A stretch of DNA of 64,000 nt from Cucumibacter marinus DSM 18995 (GCF_000429865.1 NZ_AUCR01000001.1:186001-250000), one strand, 5' to 3'. Counted from the first letter of the stretch, positions 29,175 to 37,853 are shown. The notes: a model not told the origin generated them from the sequence alone. Numbers and translations: made by a program.

Positions 29175-30289
29175 CGTATCCTCTCCGGCGCAACTTCCTT
29201 TTCCAGCCAAATGGAATAGCGTGAAAAACTGAAGCAGAAGATGAAATAGATGAGCGCCGCGAAGAGATAGGCTTCGATATGGATTCCGAGCCAATCCCCG
29301 TCGTTGAGCGTGGCTTTGACGGTGGTCAGGAAATCGAACAGCCCGATGATGATGACAAGCGATGTATCCTTGAAGAAACCGATAGCGATATTGACGAGCG
29401 CCGGAATGACGACCTTGAGCGCCTGAGGCAGGATGATCTTGCGCATCTTGAGGGAATAGCCGAGGCCCAGGGAATCCGCGGCTTCGTACTGCCCCTTGGG
29501 CAAAGCCTGCAGGCCGCCGCGCACAACCTCGGCGATGAAGGCCGCGGCAAAGATGATCAGTGCAACCTGCGCGCGCAGCAGCTTGTCGACCACCGCGCCC
29601 TCGGGCAGCAAAAGCGGGAACAGGACGGAGGACATGAACAGGATGGTGATCAGCGGCACACCGCGCAGCGTTTCGATATAGAGGACGCAAAGATTGCGGA
29701 TCAGCGGCATTTTCGACCGGCGCCCCAGCGCAAGCAAAATGCCCAGCGGAAAGCCAAAGGCGAGCCCCACCACCGCCAGCAGCAGGGTCAAAGGCAGGCC
29801 GCCCCAGACCCGGGTAGGCTGATAGCTGAGACCGAGGATGCCGCCATTGATGAGGATGAAGACCGCGGGCACCGCGGTCAGCCAGGCATAAGCCAGCCAG
29901 CGCTTCCAGAACCGGGGCTGTGCCGATGCCACGAGTATGGCCAGCGTGATGACCATGACCAGGATCAGGCGCCAGTGCTCTTCCGGCGGATAGAAACCAA
30001 AGAACATGAAGCGCATTTTGGCCCAGACAAAAGCCCAGCAGGCGCCGGCATGCGCGTTGGCGCGGCAGGTCTCACCATCGCCCACCCAGATGGCATTCAG
30101 GATACCCCAATTGAGGATGAAGTTTGCCGCAAACCCGATGGCAACAAGGCAAACCAGGGTGATCGAGGTGTTCAGCCAGCTCGAAAAGAATGCCCGCTGA
30201 ACCTTTGCGCCAAAGCCGACGGCGCTGGGAGGAGGACGCATTTCAGGAACCAGCGATTCGCGGACCATGGCGATTGGCCGATTGCTCAT
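29171..30289 (-). CDS. aapM: General L-amino acid ABC transporter permease AapM-like
   Basis: One of two permeases of a polar amino acid (PAAT) ABC importer. The 372-residue protein has a long N-terminal part with several extra helices (about 35-150), typical of AapM/BztC, and then the conserved permease domain with eight helices in all. The EAA loop that contacts the ATPase is EAADSLGLGYSLKMRKIILPQA. It follows aapQ after 3 bases. In Rhizobium the order is aapJ-aapQ-aapM-aapP, importing many L-amino acids; here aapP is absent. A different substrate is possible given the surrounding catabolic genes. Confidence 0.9.
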   Translation of the reverse strand: MSNRPIAMVRESLVPEMRPPPSAVGFGAKVQRAFFSSWLNTSITLVCLVAIGFAANFILNWGILNAIWVGDGETCRANAHAGACWAFVWAKMRFMFFGFYPPEEHWRLILVMVITLAILVASAQPRFWKRWLAYAWLTAVPAVFILINGGILGLSYQPTRVWGGLPLTLLLAVVGLAFGFPLGILLALGRRSKMPLIRNLCVLYIETLRGVPLITILFMSSVLFPLLLPEGAVVDKLLRAQVALIIFAAAFIAEVVRGGLQALPKGQYEAADSLGLGYSLKMRKIILPQALKVVIPALVNIAIGFFKDTSLVIIIGLFDFLTTVKATLNDGDWLGIHIEAYLFAALIYFIFCFSFSRYSIWLEKEVAPERIR

Positions 30290-30292
30290 TAC

Positions 30293-31504
30293 CTAGTTCT
30301 CCCGGATCGCCACATGGGCGTTGTACCAGTTCATGAACAGCGAGATCCCGATCGAAAGGGTCAGATAGGCGCTCATGAGGATGGCGATATTCTCCACCGC
30401 CTGCCCGGTCTGGTTCATTGTCGTGTTCACGACGCTGACGAGATCCGGATAGCCGATGGCAACGGCAAGCGACGAGTTCTTGGTGAGCGCCAGATAGATC
30501 GAGGTGATCGGCGGCACGACAACACGCAGGGCCTGCGGCAGGATCACAAGACGCATGGTCTGGCTCCAGCTCAAACCCACCGAATAGGCCGCCTCGCGTT
30601 GGCCGGCCGACACAGACTGGATGCCGGAGCGGACGATCTCCGAAATGAGCGCCGCGGAATAGAGCGTCAGCCCGATCAGGAGTGCTGCGAATTCGGGTGA
30701 CAGGGTCGCGCCACCTTTGAAGTTGAATCCGGAAAGCGCGGGCAGTTCGATGCCGATCCATTGCCCGGAGAGCAGAAGAGCGGCTGGCACCCCAATCATC
30801 AAGGCCAGGTTGATCGGCCAGGTGCGGCGTTGCTGCCCTGTTCTTTCGCGGTGACGATGATTGATCATGTACACGGCAAAAACGCCGGCGGCCATCAGCG
30901 CGAAGCCGATGAGCCACAGCCATCCGTTCGACCAGGTCAGCGCCGGCACGACGATGCCGCGATTGGACAAGAACGTACCCGGCAAGGGGTTGAGCGCCAC
31001 GCGCGGACCGGGAAACAGGTTGAGGATGATCGCGTACCAGAAAAACAGCTGCAAAAGCAGCGGGATGTTACGGATGGTCTCAACATAGGATTGAACGAGG
31101 CCGCGCAACAGCGGATTGGTGCTGAGCCGCATCACCCCGAGAACGGTGCCGATGAGCGTGGCAAAGACGCAGCCGAGAAAAGAGACCTTGATCGTGTTCG
31201 CAAGCCCCACGAGGACGGCCTGGCCGTAGCTGTCCGAAGACTGGTACTCGAACATCGACTCGCCGATGGCAAAATTCGCTGACCGCGAAAGAAAGTCGAA
31301 TCCCGAAGTGATGCCAACGTGGTTCATGTTGTCGATGGCATTCTTGGCGAAAAAGCCGAAGACCAGCACGACCGTGCCGAAAACCAGCGCCTGGATGATC
31401 AGGGAGCGGATAAATTCGTCGTACCAGAACCCCCAAAGGCCGTGGCGCTGACCGCGCCGTGGCTGGTTTCGCAGGGGCGTTGCTGATCCGGTTAGTTGCG
31501 TCAT
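30293..31504 (-). CDS. aapQ: General L-amino acid ABC transporter permease AapQ-like
   Basis: The partner permease of AapM. The 403-residue inner-membrane protein has the long N-terminal extension typical of AapQ/BztB, then ANTIKVSFLGCVFATLIGTVLGVMRLS. The EAA loop is REAAYSVGLSWSQTMRLVILPQA, near the C-terminus. RNIPLLLQLFFWY is a family signature. The N-terminal 20 residues are basic and cytoplasmic. The gene lies 100 bases downstream of aapJ copy 1 and 3 bases upstream of aapM, consistent with one operon. Confidence 0.9.
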   Translation of the reverse strand: MTQLTGSATPLRNQPRRGQRHGLWGFWYDEFIRSLIIQALVFGTVVLVFGFFAKNAIDNMNHVGITSGFDFLSRSANFAIGESMFEYQSSDSYGQAVLVGLANTIKVSFLGCVFATLIGTVLGVMRLSTNPLLRGLVQSYVETIRNIPLLLQLFFWYAIILNLFPGPRVALNPLPGTFLSNRGIVVPALTWSNGWLWLIGFALMAAGVFAVYMINHRHRERTGQQRRTWPINLALMIGVPAALLLSGQWIGIELPALSGFNFKGGATLSPEFAALLIGLTLYSAALISEIVRSGIQSVSAGQREAAYSVGLSWSQTMRLVILPQALRVVVPPITSIYLALTKNSSLAVAIGYPDLVSVVNTTMNQTGQAVENIAILMSAYLTLSIGISLFMNWYNAHVAIREN

Positions 31505-31604
31505 GGCGCCTGAAGGTCCCGGTCTTGGTGAGTTGTGACGTTTGAGCGCCGTGTTTCAGACCGGTGCGCAAAGCCGAAGTCTGCGCACCGGTGATCATTG
31601 CGGA

Positions 31605-32624
31605 TCAACGGAACGGCGGATTGTAGAGCAGCCCGCCATTGGTCCACAGTTCATTGAGCCCTCTGTCGAGCTCGAGCGCGGTGTCGGGTCCAACCCAGCG
31701 ATTGTAGATGTCGGCGTAGTTGCCCACCTGCTTGACGACATTATAGGCGAACTTGTCATCGACCCCGAGCGCTTCGCCGAGGCCGGGTTCTACACCGAGG
31801 AAGCGGCGGATCGCCGGGTCATCGGAATCAAGGAAGTCGTCAACATTGGCCTGATTGATCCCGTATTCCTCCGCCTGCATGGTGGCGTAGATCGTCCAGG
31901 AAACAATATCGAGCCATTCATCGTCGCCCTGACGGACCAGCGGTGCCAGCGGCTCCTTGGAGATACGCTCGGGCAGGATCATGAAGTCGTCGGGTGCCGG
32001 TGACGCCACGCGCGCGGCCGCCAACAACGAACTGTCCGTTGAATAGACATCGCACCGTCCTGAGAAGAATGCCTCTCGCACCTCCGCCACGCTTTCGATG
32101 ACGAGCGGGTTGAACGTCATGTTGTTCGCGAGGAAGTAGTCGTTGAGGTTCAACTCGGTGGTCGTGCCCGGCTGTACACAGACAGTCGCGCCGTCGAGCT
32201 CGGTTGCCGAAGAAATCGCGAGCGATTTGGGGACCATCATCCCCTGCCCGTCATAGAAATTGGTGGCACCGAAATTGATCCCGAGCGTTGCATCGCGGGT
32301 CAAGGTGTTGGTTGTGTTGGAGATCAGCACGTCGATTTCCCCGGTCTGAAGGGCCGGAAACCGCGTCTGGGACGTCAGCGAGACCATCTCGGCCTTGCTG
32401 GCATCGCCGAGCGTTGCCGCGGCGAAGGCATGGCAGAAATCGGGGTTCATCCCGATAAAGCTGCCACTGTCATCCGGATAACCGAAACCGACGGTACCCT
32501 GCGGCGTGCCGCAGCGGACAAGATCTCGATCCTTCACGGCGTCGAAGGTTTGCCCGGCTTGGGCAATAGCGGGCGCAAGGACCAAAAAGGCCGCTGCGAC
32601 CGGAAGGTAATATCTGGTCTTCAT
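31605..32624 (-). CDS. aapJ: Amino acid ABC transporter substrate-binding protein, AapJ-like copy 1
   Basis: A periplasmic binding protein of the AapJ/BztA family, 339 residues. Residues 1-23 are a signal peptide ending AIAQA. The mature part has RCGTPQGTVGFGYPD, NPDFCHAFAAATLGD, QTGEIDVLISNTTNTLTRD, TTELNLNDYF and FLGVEPGLGEALGVDD, all AapJ hallmarks. GGAGAA lies about 7 bases upstream of the ATG. It is the second of two binding-protein genes of exactly equal length in tandem; most blocks are shared with copy 2, so they arose by duplication. Confidence 0.92.
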   Translation of the reverse strand: MKTRYYLPVAAAFLVLAPAIAQAGQTFDAVKDRDLVRCGTPQGTVGFGYPDDSGSFIGMNPDFCHAFAAATLGDASKAEMVSLTSQTRFPALQTGEIDVLISNTTNTLTRDATLGINFGATNFYDGQGMMVPKSLAISSATELDGATVCVQPGTTTELNLNDYFLANNMTFNPLVIESVAEVREAFFSGRCDVYSTDSSLLAAARVASPAPDDFMILPERISKEPLAPLVRQGDDEWLDIVSWTIYATMQAEEYGINQANVDDFLDSDDPAIRRFLGVEPGLGEALGVDDKFAYNVVKQVGNYADIYNRWVGPDTALELDRGLNELWTNGGLLYNPPFR

Positions 32625-32662
32625 TGTTGTGTTCTCCATAAGCCTGGCCTGGCTATGCAGAA

Positions 32663-32679
32663 CCGGTGTTGAGCACCGG
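32663..32679 (-). other. Intergenic hairpin upstream of aapJ copy 1
   Basis: CCGGTG and CACCGG enclose TTGAG, a 6-bp stem about 40 bases before the aapJ copy 1 start. No T-run follows. It may act with the next hairpin to set the ratio between the two binding proteins and the permeases. Confidence 0.4.
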
Positions 32680-32791
32680 CTTGGCGCCTCCGGCATTGCT
32701 GTCGGAAATGCAGAGAATCGGGTGCGCCCGATCTCGGGCGGAATGCGGGTCCGGGCATTGCGATTGCGGTTTCCCAAGAGGCCCGCCAGGA

Positions 32792-32814
32792 CCGGCGGCA
32801 TCGGCTGCCGCCGG
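32792..32814 (-). other. Stable hairpin just after aapJ copy 2
   Basis: A perfect 9-bp stem, CCGGCGGCA and TGCCGCCGG, with a 5-base loop, begins 22 bases after the aapJ copy 2 stop. There is no U-tract. Such hairpins after binding-protein genes commonly protect the upstream message from 3' decay. Confidence 0.5.
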
Positions 32815-32836
32815 CACTCAGGTCACGTGTCGCCGA

Positions 32837-33856
32837 TCAACGGAACGGCGGGGCGTACATCAGGCCGCCTTCGGTCCACAGGTTGTTGAGACCTCTCTCG
32901 AGCTCGAGAACGGAGTCGGGCCCGACCCACTTTTCGTAGATCTCACCGTAATTGCCGACCGCCTTGATCACGTTGTAGGCGAATTTGTCGTCAAGGCCGA
33001 GCGCCTCACCGAGACCAGGTTCCACGCCCAGGAAGCGGCGGATCGCCGGATCCTCGGATTCGAGGAAGCTGTCCACATTAGCCTGGGTGATGCCGTATTC
33101 CTCGGCCTGAATGACGGTGTTCACCGTCCATTTGACAATGTCATACCACTCGTCATCCCCGTGGCGTACCAGCGGGGCCAGCGGTTCCTTGGAGATGCGC
33201 TCGGGCAGGACCATGAAGTCATCCGGTGCCGGGGATGCCACGCGGGCGGCGGCCAGCAAGGACGCGTCTGTGGTGTAGACATCGCATCGACCCGAGAAGA
33301 AGGCCGCGCGGACTTCCTGCACGCTTTCAATCACCACCGGTGTGAAGGTCATGCCGTTCTTGCGGAAGAAGTCCGTGATGTTGAGCTCGGTGGTGGTGCC
33401 AGGCTGCAGACACAGCGTGGCGCCGTCGAGATCGAGTGCACTGGTGACGTTGAGCGATTTGGGCACCATCAGACCCTGGCCGTCATACATGAAAGGTGGT
33501 GCAAAGTTCAGGCCCACCGTCGTGTCGCGGCTCAGCGTATGGGTGGTGTTGCCCGAAATCAAATCGACTTCGCCGGTCTGCACCGCCGCAAATCGCTGTT
33601 GCGCCGTCAGGGATACGAATTCGACCTTGGCGGGGTCACCGAAAACGGCTGCGGCAAAGGCATGGCAGAAATCGGCGTTCATGCCGACCCACTCGCCATC
33701 GTCGTTGGCGTAGCCAAAGCCGATGGAGCCAGTGCCCTGACCGCATTTGATGACACCTCTGTCCTTGATCGCATCCAGGGTTTCCCCCGAATGGGCAAGT
33801 GACGGCGTCAGGATGAGCGCGGCAGCAGCCACCGCACCCGACAATTGACGAAACAT
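32837..33856 (-). CDS. aapJ: Amino acid ABC transporter substrate-binding protein, AapJ-like copy 2
   Basis: A 339-residue AapJ-family periplasmic protein with a signal peptide of about 23 residues (cleavage after LAHS or near it). Blocks KCGQGTGSIGFGYANDD, NADFCHAFAAAVFGD, QTGEVDLISGNTTHTLSRD, TTELNITDFFRKN and FLGVEPGLGEALGLDD match copy 1 with scattered differences. The ATG at 33856 follows AGGAGGAGGGAG, a very strong ribosome-binding site. It is the first gene of the transporter unit, which suggests that it is the more abundant binding protein. Differences in ligand-loop residues (GQGTGS versus GTPQGT) may mean different ligands. Confidence 0.92.
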   Translation of the reverse strand: MFRQLSGAVAAAALILTPSLAHSGETLDAIKDRGVIKCGQGTGSIGFGYANDDGEWVGMNADFCHAFAAAVFGDPAKVEFVSLTAQQRFAAVQTGEVDLISGNTTHTLSRDTTVGLNFAPPFMYDGQGLMVPKSLNVTSALDLDGATLCLQPGTTTELNITDFFRKNGMTFTPVVIESVQEVRAAFFSGRCDVYTTDASLLAAARVASPAPDDFMVLPERISKEPLAPLVRHGDDEWYDIVKWTVNTVIQAEEYGITQANVDSFLESEDPAIRRFLGVEPGLGEALGLDDKFAYNVIKAVGNYGEIYEKWVGPDSVLELERGLNNLWTEGGLMYAPPFR

Positions 33857-33869
33857 AACTCCCTCCTCC

Positions 33870-33901
33870 TGGTTATCTTTCTTGCTGATTATCGTTCTTG
33901 C
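33870..33901. repeat. Tandem 16-bp direct repeat upstream of aapJ copy 2
   Basis: TGGTTATCTTTCTTGC (33870-33885) is followed at once by TGATTATCGTTCTTGC (33886-33901), 14 of 16 bases equal. It ends 14 bases from the aapJ copy 2 start, covering its leader. A paired regulator site is possible. Confidence 0.5.
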
Positions 33902-33952
33902 GTCGTTTCGACTGCCGGCCCGCGCCTCCCTGCGCATGCCGGCTCCGGCGTT

Positions 33953-35323
33953 CTATGGCACCGTATTCAAATCCGAGATCGCCCGTACGCTCCCAAGATC
34001 ACAAAGCTGATCGAAAAGCCGGTGGGCAGCTTGCTCGCCGAGATGATCGGCGCTGCAGGCCAGGAACTTGGCCCTGCGCTCATCGGCACTCATGCGCCGT
34101 GTCCAGTGTCCGCGGGCATAGGTGACAGGTTCGCTTTCAAGCACGCGGCTATCCTTGAGATGAAGCCGCACGGCGCCGGAAAAACCGAGATTGGGCGTCT
34201 TGTCGGCCGGGATGGCGGCATCGGCCTTCATCTCGACCTTGTCCATCATCTGTCGAACATCGCTGCGCTCGTAGAATGCTGGCTGAAGTTCCTCAAAGCC
34301 GGCACGCCGGTTGATGATTGCCGCCGACATGGCGAGGCCGACCGAAAACCCGGGCACAAAGCTGGTGACGGAGGGCGATTTGGAGACGACCTCGAACTGG
34401 GCCTCGCTCAATAGCGCCTCGACGCGCGCAACCTGATCGGGTCTGACATCGTGTTCGCGCACGAGGTCGAGAATGCCATCGAGCGCGCGCTGCATCATGT
34501 TGCCGAAAGGATATTGCTTGCAGTGAATGCCAATGGTCTCCAGTCGCCACTTGATACCGAGATCGGTGACCGGCGTGTCGAGATCGACACGGCCGTTGGG
34601 CGACAGCGCTACCAACATGCCCCGGCCAGGCCGTTCCAGGGCATCGGCGGGCGCCGTCGCCCCCGACATGGCCAACCGCACGGCCATGATGCCGGCAGCC
34701 GAGGCGCGCCCGACCTGAACCGGTGTTGCGTCGGTATCAAAAGCTGCGGTGGTACCCCCGGTCATTGACGCGGCAAGGCCCAATGCGCGCAGTGTGGCGT
34801 CCTCATCGAGACGGTGAAGACTGGACAGGGCCGCCGCTGCGGCGAAGGCGCCGAAATTTGCCGTCGCGTGCCAGCCTTTGGAGGCGTAGCTGTCGGGGTC
34901 GCGCTCCGCGAGGCGGGCCCAGACCTCGTAGCCGGCGGCATAGGCGCGGATCACATCGGCACCGCTGGCACCAATCGCTTCTGCTTCGGCGAAAATCGCA
35001 GGCATCAGAATGCCACTGGTGTGGCAACCGCCAAAGGCAACATCGTCGAACACGACGGAGGTCAGTGTTGCCGCGTTGACGAATGCTGCCTCATTGGCGG
35101 ATGCGCGCTGGTCACCGAGTAGAAGCCGTGCCCCATCCACCCGGCCTCGGGTGCCGATGAAGGCGAGCGCGTATTTGGAAACTGGCTTATTCACGCCCGC
35201 GAACATCACCCCCACAACATCGGTCAGCCCGGTCAATATCGCCTCTGTGGCGAGGACCGGAATGTGATCGTCGCGGAGACCGGATACGAAACCGGCCAAG
35301 GTTCTGGTTAGCGGTGCGGGCAT
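33953..35323 (-). CDS. MmgE/PrpD family protein
   Basis: A 456-residue member of the MmgE/PrpD family, which includes 2-methylcitrate dehydratase and cis-aconitate decarboxylase. It should act on a small polycarboxylic acid. The helical domain 1 (about 1-270) contains FDDVAFGGCHTSGI and GYEVWARLAERDPDSY followed by GWHATANFGAFAAAAAL, with the histidines and aspartates usual in the family. Domain 2 follows from about 275, with IKWRLETIGIHCKQYP. The ATG at 35323 has GGGGAAA upstream. It stands alone between two units and carries the shared 13-bp motif 54 bases upstream. Dehydratase, isomerase or decarboxylase activity cannot be told apart. Confidence 0.85.
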   Translation of the reverse strand: MPAPLTRTLAGFVSGLRDDHIPVLATEAILTGLTDVVGVMFAGVNKPVSKYALAFIGTRGRVDGARLLLGDQRASANEAAFVNAATLTSVVFDDVAFGGCHTSGILMPAIFAEAEAIGASGADVIRAYAAGYEVWARLAERDPDSYASKGWHATANFGAFAAAAALSSLHRLDEDATLRALGLAASMTGGTTAAFDTDATPVQVGRASAAGIMAVRLAMSGATAPADALERPGRGMLVALSPNGRVDLDTPVTDLGIKWRLETIGIHCKQYPFGNMMQRALDGILDLVREHDVRPDQVARVEALLSEAQFEVVSKSPSVTSFVPGFSVGLAMSAAIINRRAGFEELQPAFYERSDVRQMMDKVEMKADAAIPADKTPNLGFSGAVRLHLKDSRVLESEPVTYARGHWTRRMSADERRAKFLACSADHLGEQAAHRLFDQLCDLGSVRAISDLNTVP

Positions 35324-35376
35324 GATTTCCCCTGTACTCAACGTGGTTCAGATGATCGACAAGGCCGGCAATTCAA

Positions 35377-35389
35377 GCAAACGAGTTAA
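35377..35389 (-). promoter_or_regulatory. Shared T-N11-A motif upstream of the MmgE/PrpD gene
   Basis: Plus strand GCAAACGAGTTAA, one base different from the copy at 43557. It lies 54 bases before the start codon on the minus strand. Confidence 0.5.
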
Positions 35390-35400
35390 CTGCAAGCCTT

Positions 35401-35417
35401 TGTGAGATTCGCTCACA
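35401..35417. promoter_or_regulatory. Dyad TGTGAG-N5-CTCACA upstream of the MmgE/PrpD gene
   Basis: Perfect 6-base arms with a 5-base centre, 78 bases before the start codon and 11 bases from the shared motif. It looks like CRP half-sites but the spacing is one base too long for CRP. It may be a GntR-type or other operator. Confidence 0.4.
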
Positions 35418-35513
35418 TTCCGGACGGCGCTAAAGGCAACCGGATTTGCCCGAACCGTCTGCTGGTGCGGCCTTCCTGGCTGATCTGACCGTTATGGCAG
35501 CTCGGACGCGGCA

Positions 35514-35897
35514 TCAGGAAAGTGCAAACATCGGCATGGTCTGACCGTCGACCTTGTGTCCCCAAGCCAGCCGAACGCGATGCTCGACGGTGATTGCCTC
35601 CAGATCGCTGTCGACAATGTTGGTCATCAGGATCGGGCCTTCGTCCAACCGCACATAGGCGATGGTATAGGGCGTCTCCGCCCGGCGCATGACCGAGTAG
35701 GAGTAGATGTTCCCCTCGCCACTTCCCTCCCGCCATTCAGTATGGGCGCTGTGGCAATGCGGGCAGATTGCGCGCGGATACCAGTGCGCTTTCTCGCAAT
35801 CGGCGCAAAACCGGATCAGGAACCGCCCTTCCTCCAGCGCCTGCCAGAATTCGGCGGTTTCGGGATGGTGGATCATCAAATCGGAAAAATCGGCCAT
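35514..35897 (-). CDS. DUF35 OB-fold zinc-ribbon protein, partner of the adjacent thiolase homologue (pair 1)
   Basis: A 127-residue protein of the DUF35 family. Residues about 30-54 form a zinc ribbon with CX2CX10CX2C spacing (CADC, then CPHC), followed by an OB-fold with SYSVMRRAETPYTIAYVRLDEGP and a C-terminal strand. DUF35 proteins bind thiolase-fold enzymes and position the acyl-CoA, as in benzoylsuccinyl-CoA thiolase BbsAB and the steroid aldolase Ltp2-ChsH2. It starts 9 bases after the thiolase homologue, so the two should be made together as a complex. A second such pair lies at 41870-43449. Confidence 0.88.
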   Translation of the reverse strand: MADFSDLMIHHPETAEFWQALEEGRFLIRFCADCEKAHWYPRAICPHCHSAHTEWREGSGEGNIYSYSVMRRAETPYTIAYVRLDEGPILMTNIVDSDLEAITVEHRVRLAWGHKVDGQTMPMFALS

Positions 35898-35906
35898 CGC
35901 CGCCTC

Positions 35907-37076
35907 CTACTGCCGTTCGAGAATGAGTGTGGCGGCCCCGTGACGGGTGCCGAGATTGCCGCCCGTGCCATGCGCGAGCGCCAGGTCACAGCCAGGCACC
36001 TGGACGGCGGGGTGCGCTTCTCCCCTCAACTGCCGAACGGTCTCGATGACCTTGGTCATGCCGCCGCGATGGACGGGGTGGTTGTTGCACAATCCTCCGC
36101 CGTCGGTGTTGAAGGGCAGTTTGCCGACACCCGAGATCAGATTGCCGTCCGAGACGAAAGCGCCGCCCTTGCCTTTCTCGCAAAATCCGAGATCTTCGAG
36201 CTGGGTGAGGACGGTGTAGGTGAAGCTGTCATAGACAGAGACATATTTGATGTCGTCAGGCGTGATCCCGGCTTCCTCGAACGCTTTCGGCCCGGAAAGC
36301 GCACCGGCCGACCAGGTCAGGTCAAAAGTCCCGCCTGACTGATGTTTGACCGCCTCGGCGCCGCCCCGAACCATGATTTTCGGACGGTTCAGTTCCTTTG
36401 CGATTTCCGGGCGGACCACCACAAGCGCACCACCGCCATCCGACACCACGCAGCAATCGAGGCGGTGGAGCGGATCTGCGATCATCGGCGAATTGACCAC
36501 ATCCTCGACCGTCACGACATCGCGCAGCATCGCGTTGGGGTTGTGCTGGGCGTGATGGGACGCGGCAACCTTGATCCAGGCCAGTTGTTCCGAGGTGGTG
36601 CCGTATTCGTACATGTGGCGCATGGCGCACATGGCATAGGCATTGACCGTGGTCATGCGCATCGGCGATTCCCAGGGAAAATCAGGCTGCACCGGGTTGT
36701 CGGTGCGCGGGACGATGCCCTTGGACAGACCTTCCGAGCGTGGCCGCCCGGCCAGCGTGATCAGCGCGACGTCGCATTTGCCCGCGGCTATCGCTTCGGC
36801 CGCGTGCCCCACATGCAGAATGTAGGATGCGCCGCCGATATTCGATGAATCGGCGTGGCGGACGTTGAGGTTCATATAGTCTATGAGCGAAAGCGGACCA
36901 GTACCCGGCGCATCGCCACCGCAGAAATAGCCATCGACATCGTCAATCGTCAGGCCGGCATCCGCCAGCGCTCCCAGCGCCACTTCCGCATGAAGCTGAG
37001 CGACGGATTTGTCCGGCGCCTTGCGCAAAGGATGTTCATAAATGCCGGCGATACATGCCTTGCCGCGAATGCTCAT
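35907..37076 (-). CDS. Thiolase-fold protein lacking catalytic cysteines (pair 1)
   Basis: A 389-residue thiolase-superfamily protein of the SCP-x type. Domain 1 has VALGALADAGLTIDDVDGYFCGGD; where thiolases have the nucleophile in a VNxxCGSG-type loop, this protein has DSSNIGGASYILH, with Gly82 at the cysteine position and no cysteine in the loop. The His of the GHP block is kept (GGLCNNHPVHRGG), but the C-terminal cysteine block reads AHGTGGNLG. Classical thiolysis through a Cys pair is thus unlikely; retro-aldol or another C-C reaction with its DUF35 partner is possible. It lies 28 bases after a GST gene. The ATG at 37076 fits the family start. Confidence 0.85.
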   Translation of the reverse strand: MSIRGKACIAGIYEHPLRKAPDKSVAQLHAEVALGALADAGLTIDDVDGYFCGGDAPGTGPLSLIDYMNLNVRHADSSNIGGASYILHVGHAAEAIAAGKCDVALITLAGRPRSEGLSKGIVPRTDNPVQPDFPWESPMRMTTVNAYAMCAMRHMYEYGTTSEQLAWIKVAASHHAQHNPNAMLRDVVTVEDVVNSPMIADPLHRLDCCVVSDGGGALVVVRPEIAKELNRPKIMVRGGAEAVKHQSGGTFDLTWSAGALSGPKAFEEAGITPDDIKYVSVYDSFTYTVLTQLEDLGFCEKGKGGAFVSDGNLISGVGKLPFNTDGGGLCNNHPVHRGGMTKVIETVRQLRGEAHPAVQVPGCDLALAHGTGGNLGTRHGAATLILERQ

Positions 37077-37104
37077 AAACGAGGCCCCCAAGGTCTCAAG
37101 ATAA

Positions 37105-37725
37105 TCAAATGTCGTCGTATGGTTTGGTGGCGGCGACCGAGGGCCGCGCATTGAGATGGTCACCCAGTTCGGCCAGCGCAGGCCGCCCGGCCCGCCAATC
37201 GAGATCGTCGAAGCGGAAATCGAGATAGCCGAGCGCGCAGGCGATCGCGATATGGGCGATGTTGAAGCGGGTGTCGGCCAATCGCGAGGCCTGCGTTTCA
37301 AGCTCATCGAGGGTCAGCCGGACCCGAAGATCATAGAGCCGGAAGCGCTCATTGGTGTCGGCGGCCGGGTCCCGAAATTTTTCCGAATACCAATCGACCA
37401 CCAGGCCCATCAGCCCCTCGCCTATGGCGTGGTCACGCATCGCCTGAAATCGCGCATCGGGATCGTCGGGGTGCAGATGCCCGTCCCCGCGGACTACATC
37501 AAGGTAATGGACGATGACGGTTGAATCGAAGATTGCGGTGCCATCGTCCAGCACAAGCGTGGGCAGTTTGCCGAGCGGGTTGACTGCAAAAAGCGCCGGA
37601 TTGTCGCGAGAAGGCGACACGCGCATGGTTTCGAGCAAAACCTCATGTGCGAGCCCGGCCTCGTGTATCGCGATCATCGCCTTCCTCACATAAGGCGAGC
37701 GCGTGGAGTGATAGAGCTTCATCAT
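37105..37725 (-). CDS. Glutathione S-transferase family protein
   Basis: A 206-residue GST. The N-terminal thioredoxin-like domain (1-80) has LYHSTRSPYVRKAMIAIHE, NPLGKLPTLVLDDG (with the cis-proline that binds the glutathione backbone) and IFDSTVIVHYLD. The C-terminal helical domain runs from about 88 and contains FNIAHIAIACALGYLDFRF. Two adjacent ATG codons (37725 and 37722) can serve as start. It is the first gene of the unit GST, thiolase homologue, DUF35. In catabolic clusters GSTs may isomerise or open a substrate; here the role is only positional. Confidence 0.85.
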   Translation of the reverse strand: MMKLYHSTRSPYVRKAMIAIHEAGLAHEVLLETMRVSPSRDNPALFAVNPLGKLPTLVLDDGTAIFDSTVIVHYLDVVRGDGHLHPDDPDARFQAMRDHAIGEGLMGLVVDWYSEKFRDPAADTNERFRLYDLRVRLTLDELETQASRLADTRFNIAHIAIACALGYLDFRFDDLDWRAGRPALAELGDHLNARPSVAATKPYDDI

Positions 37726-37853
37726 GAACCTTGCCCCCGCCCCATCCGGAATACTCCGAATGCCCAGTTGAAATAAACTCGGTCCGCGCGGCACCCCTCA
37801 TGCCCGCACGCCTCCAGTAACGCCCAAAAAATGCTCACTTAATAGCTTGTCCG

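Noticed and set aside
29175-29690. An N-terminal extension of the alpha/beta hydrolase into aapM
   Set aside because: The residues have no hydrolase-like pattern and overlap a certain permease gene in another frame; the TTG at 29174 with AGAGG upstream is enough.
29279-30700. A 473-codon plus-strand frame opposite aapM and aapQ
   Set aside because: The His/Gln/Asp-rich composition is what the reverse complement of membrane helices yields; both transporter genes on the other strand are certain.
35401-35417. A CRP binding site
   Set aside because: The dyad has TGTGA and TCACA, but they are separated by seven bases instead of six, and the flanks do not match; it is kept as an unassigned dyad.
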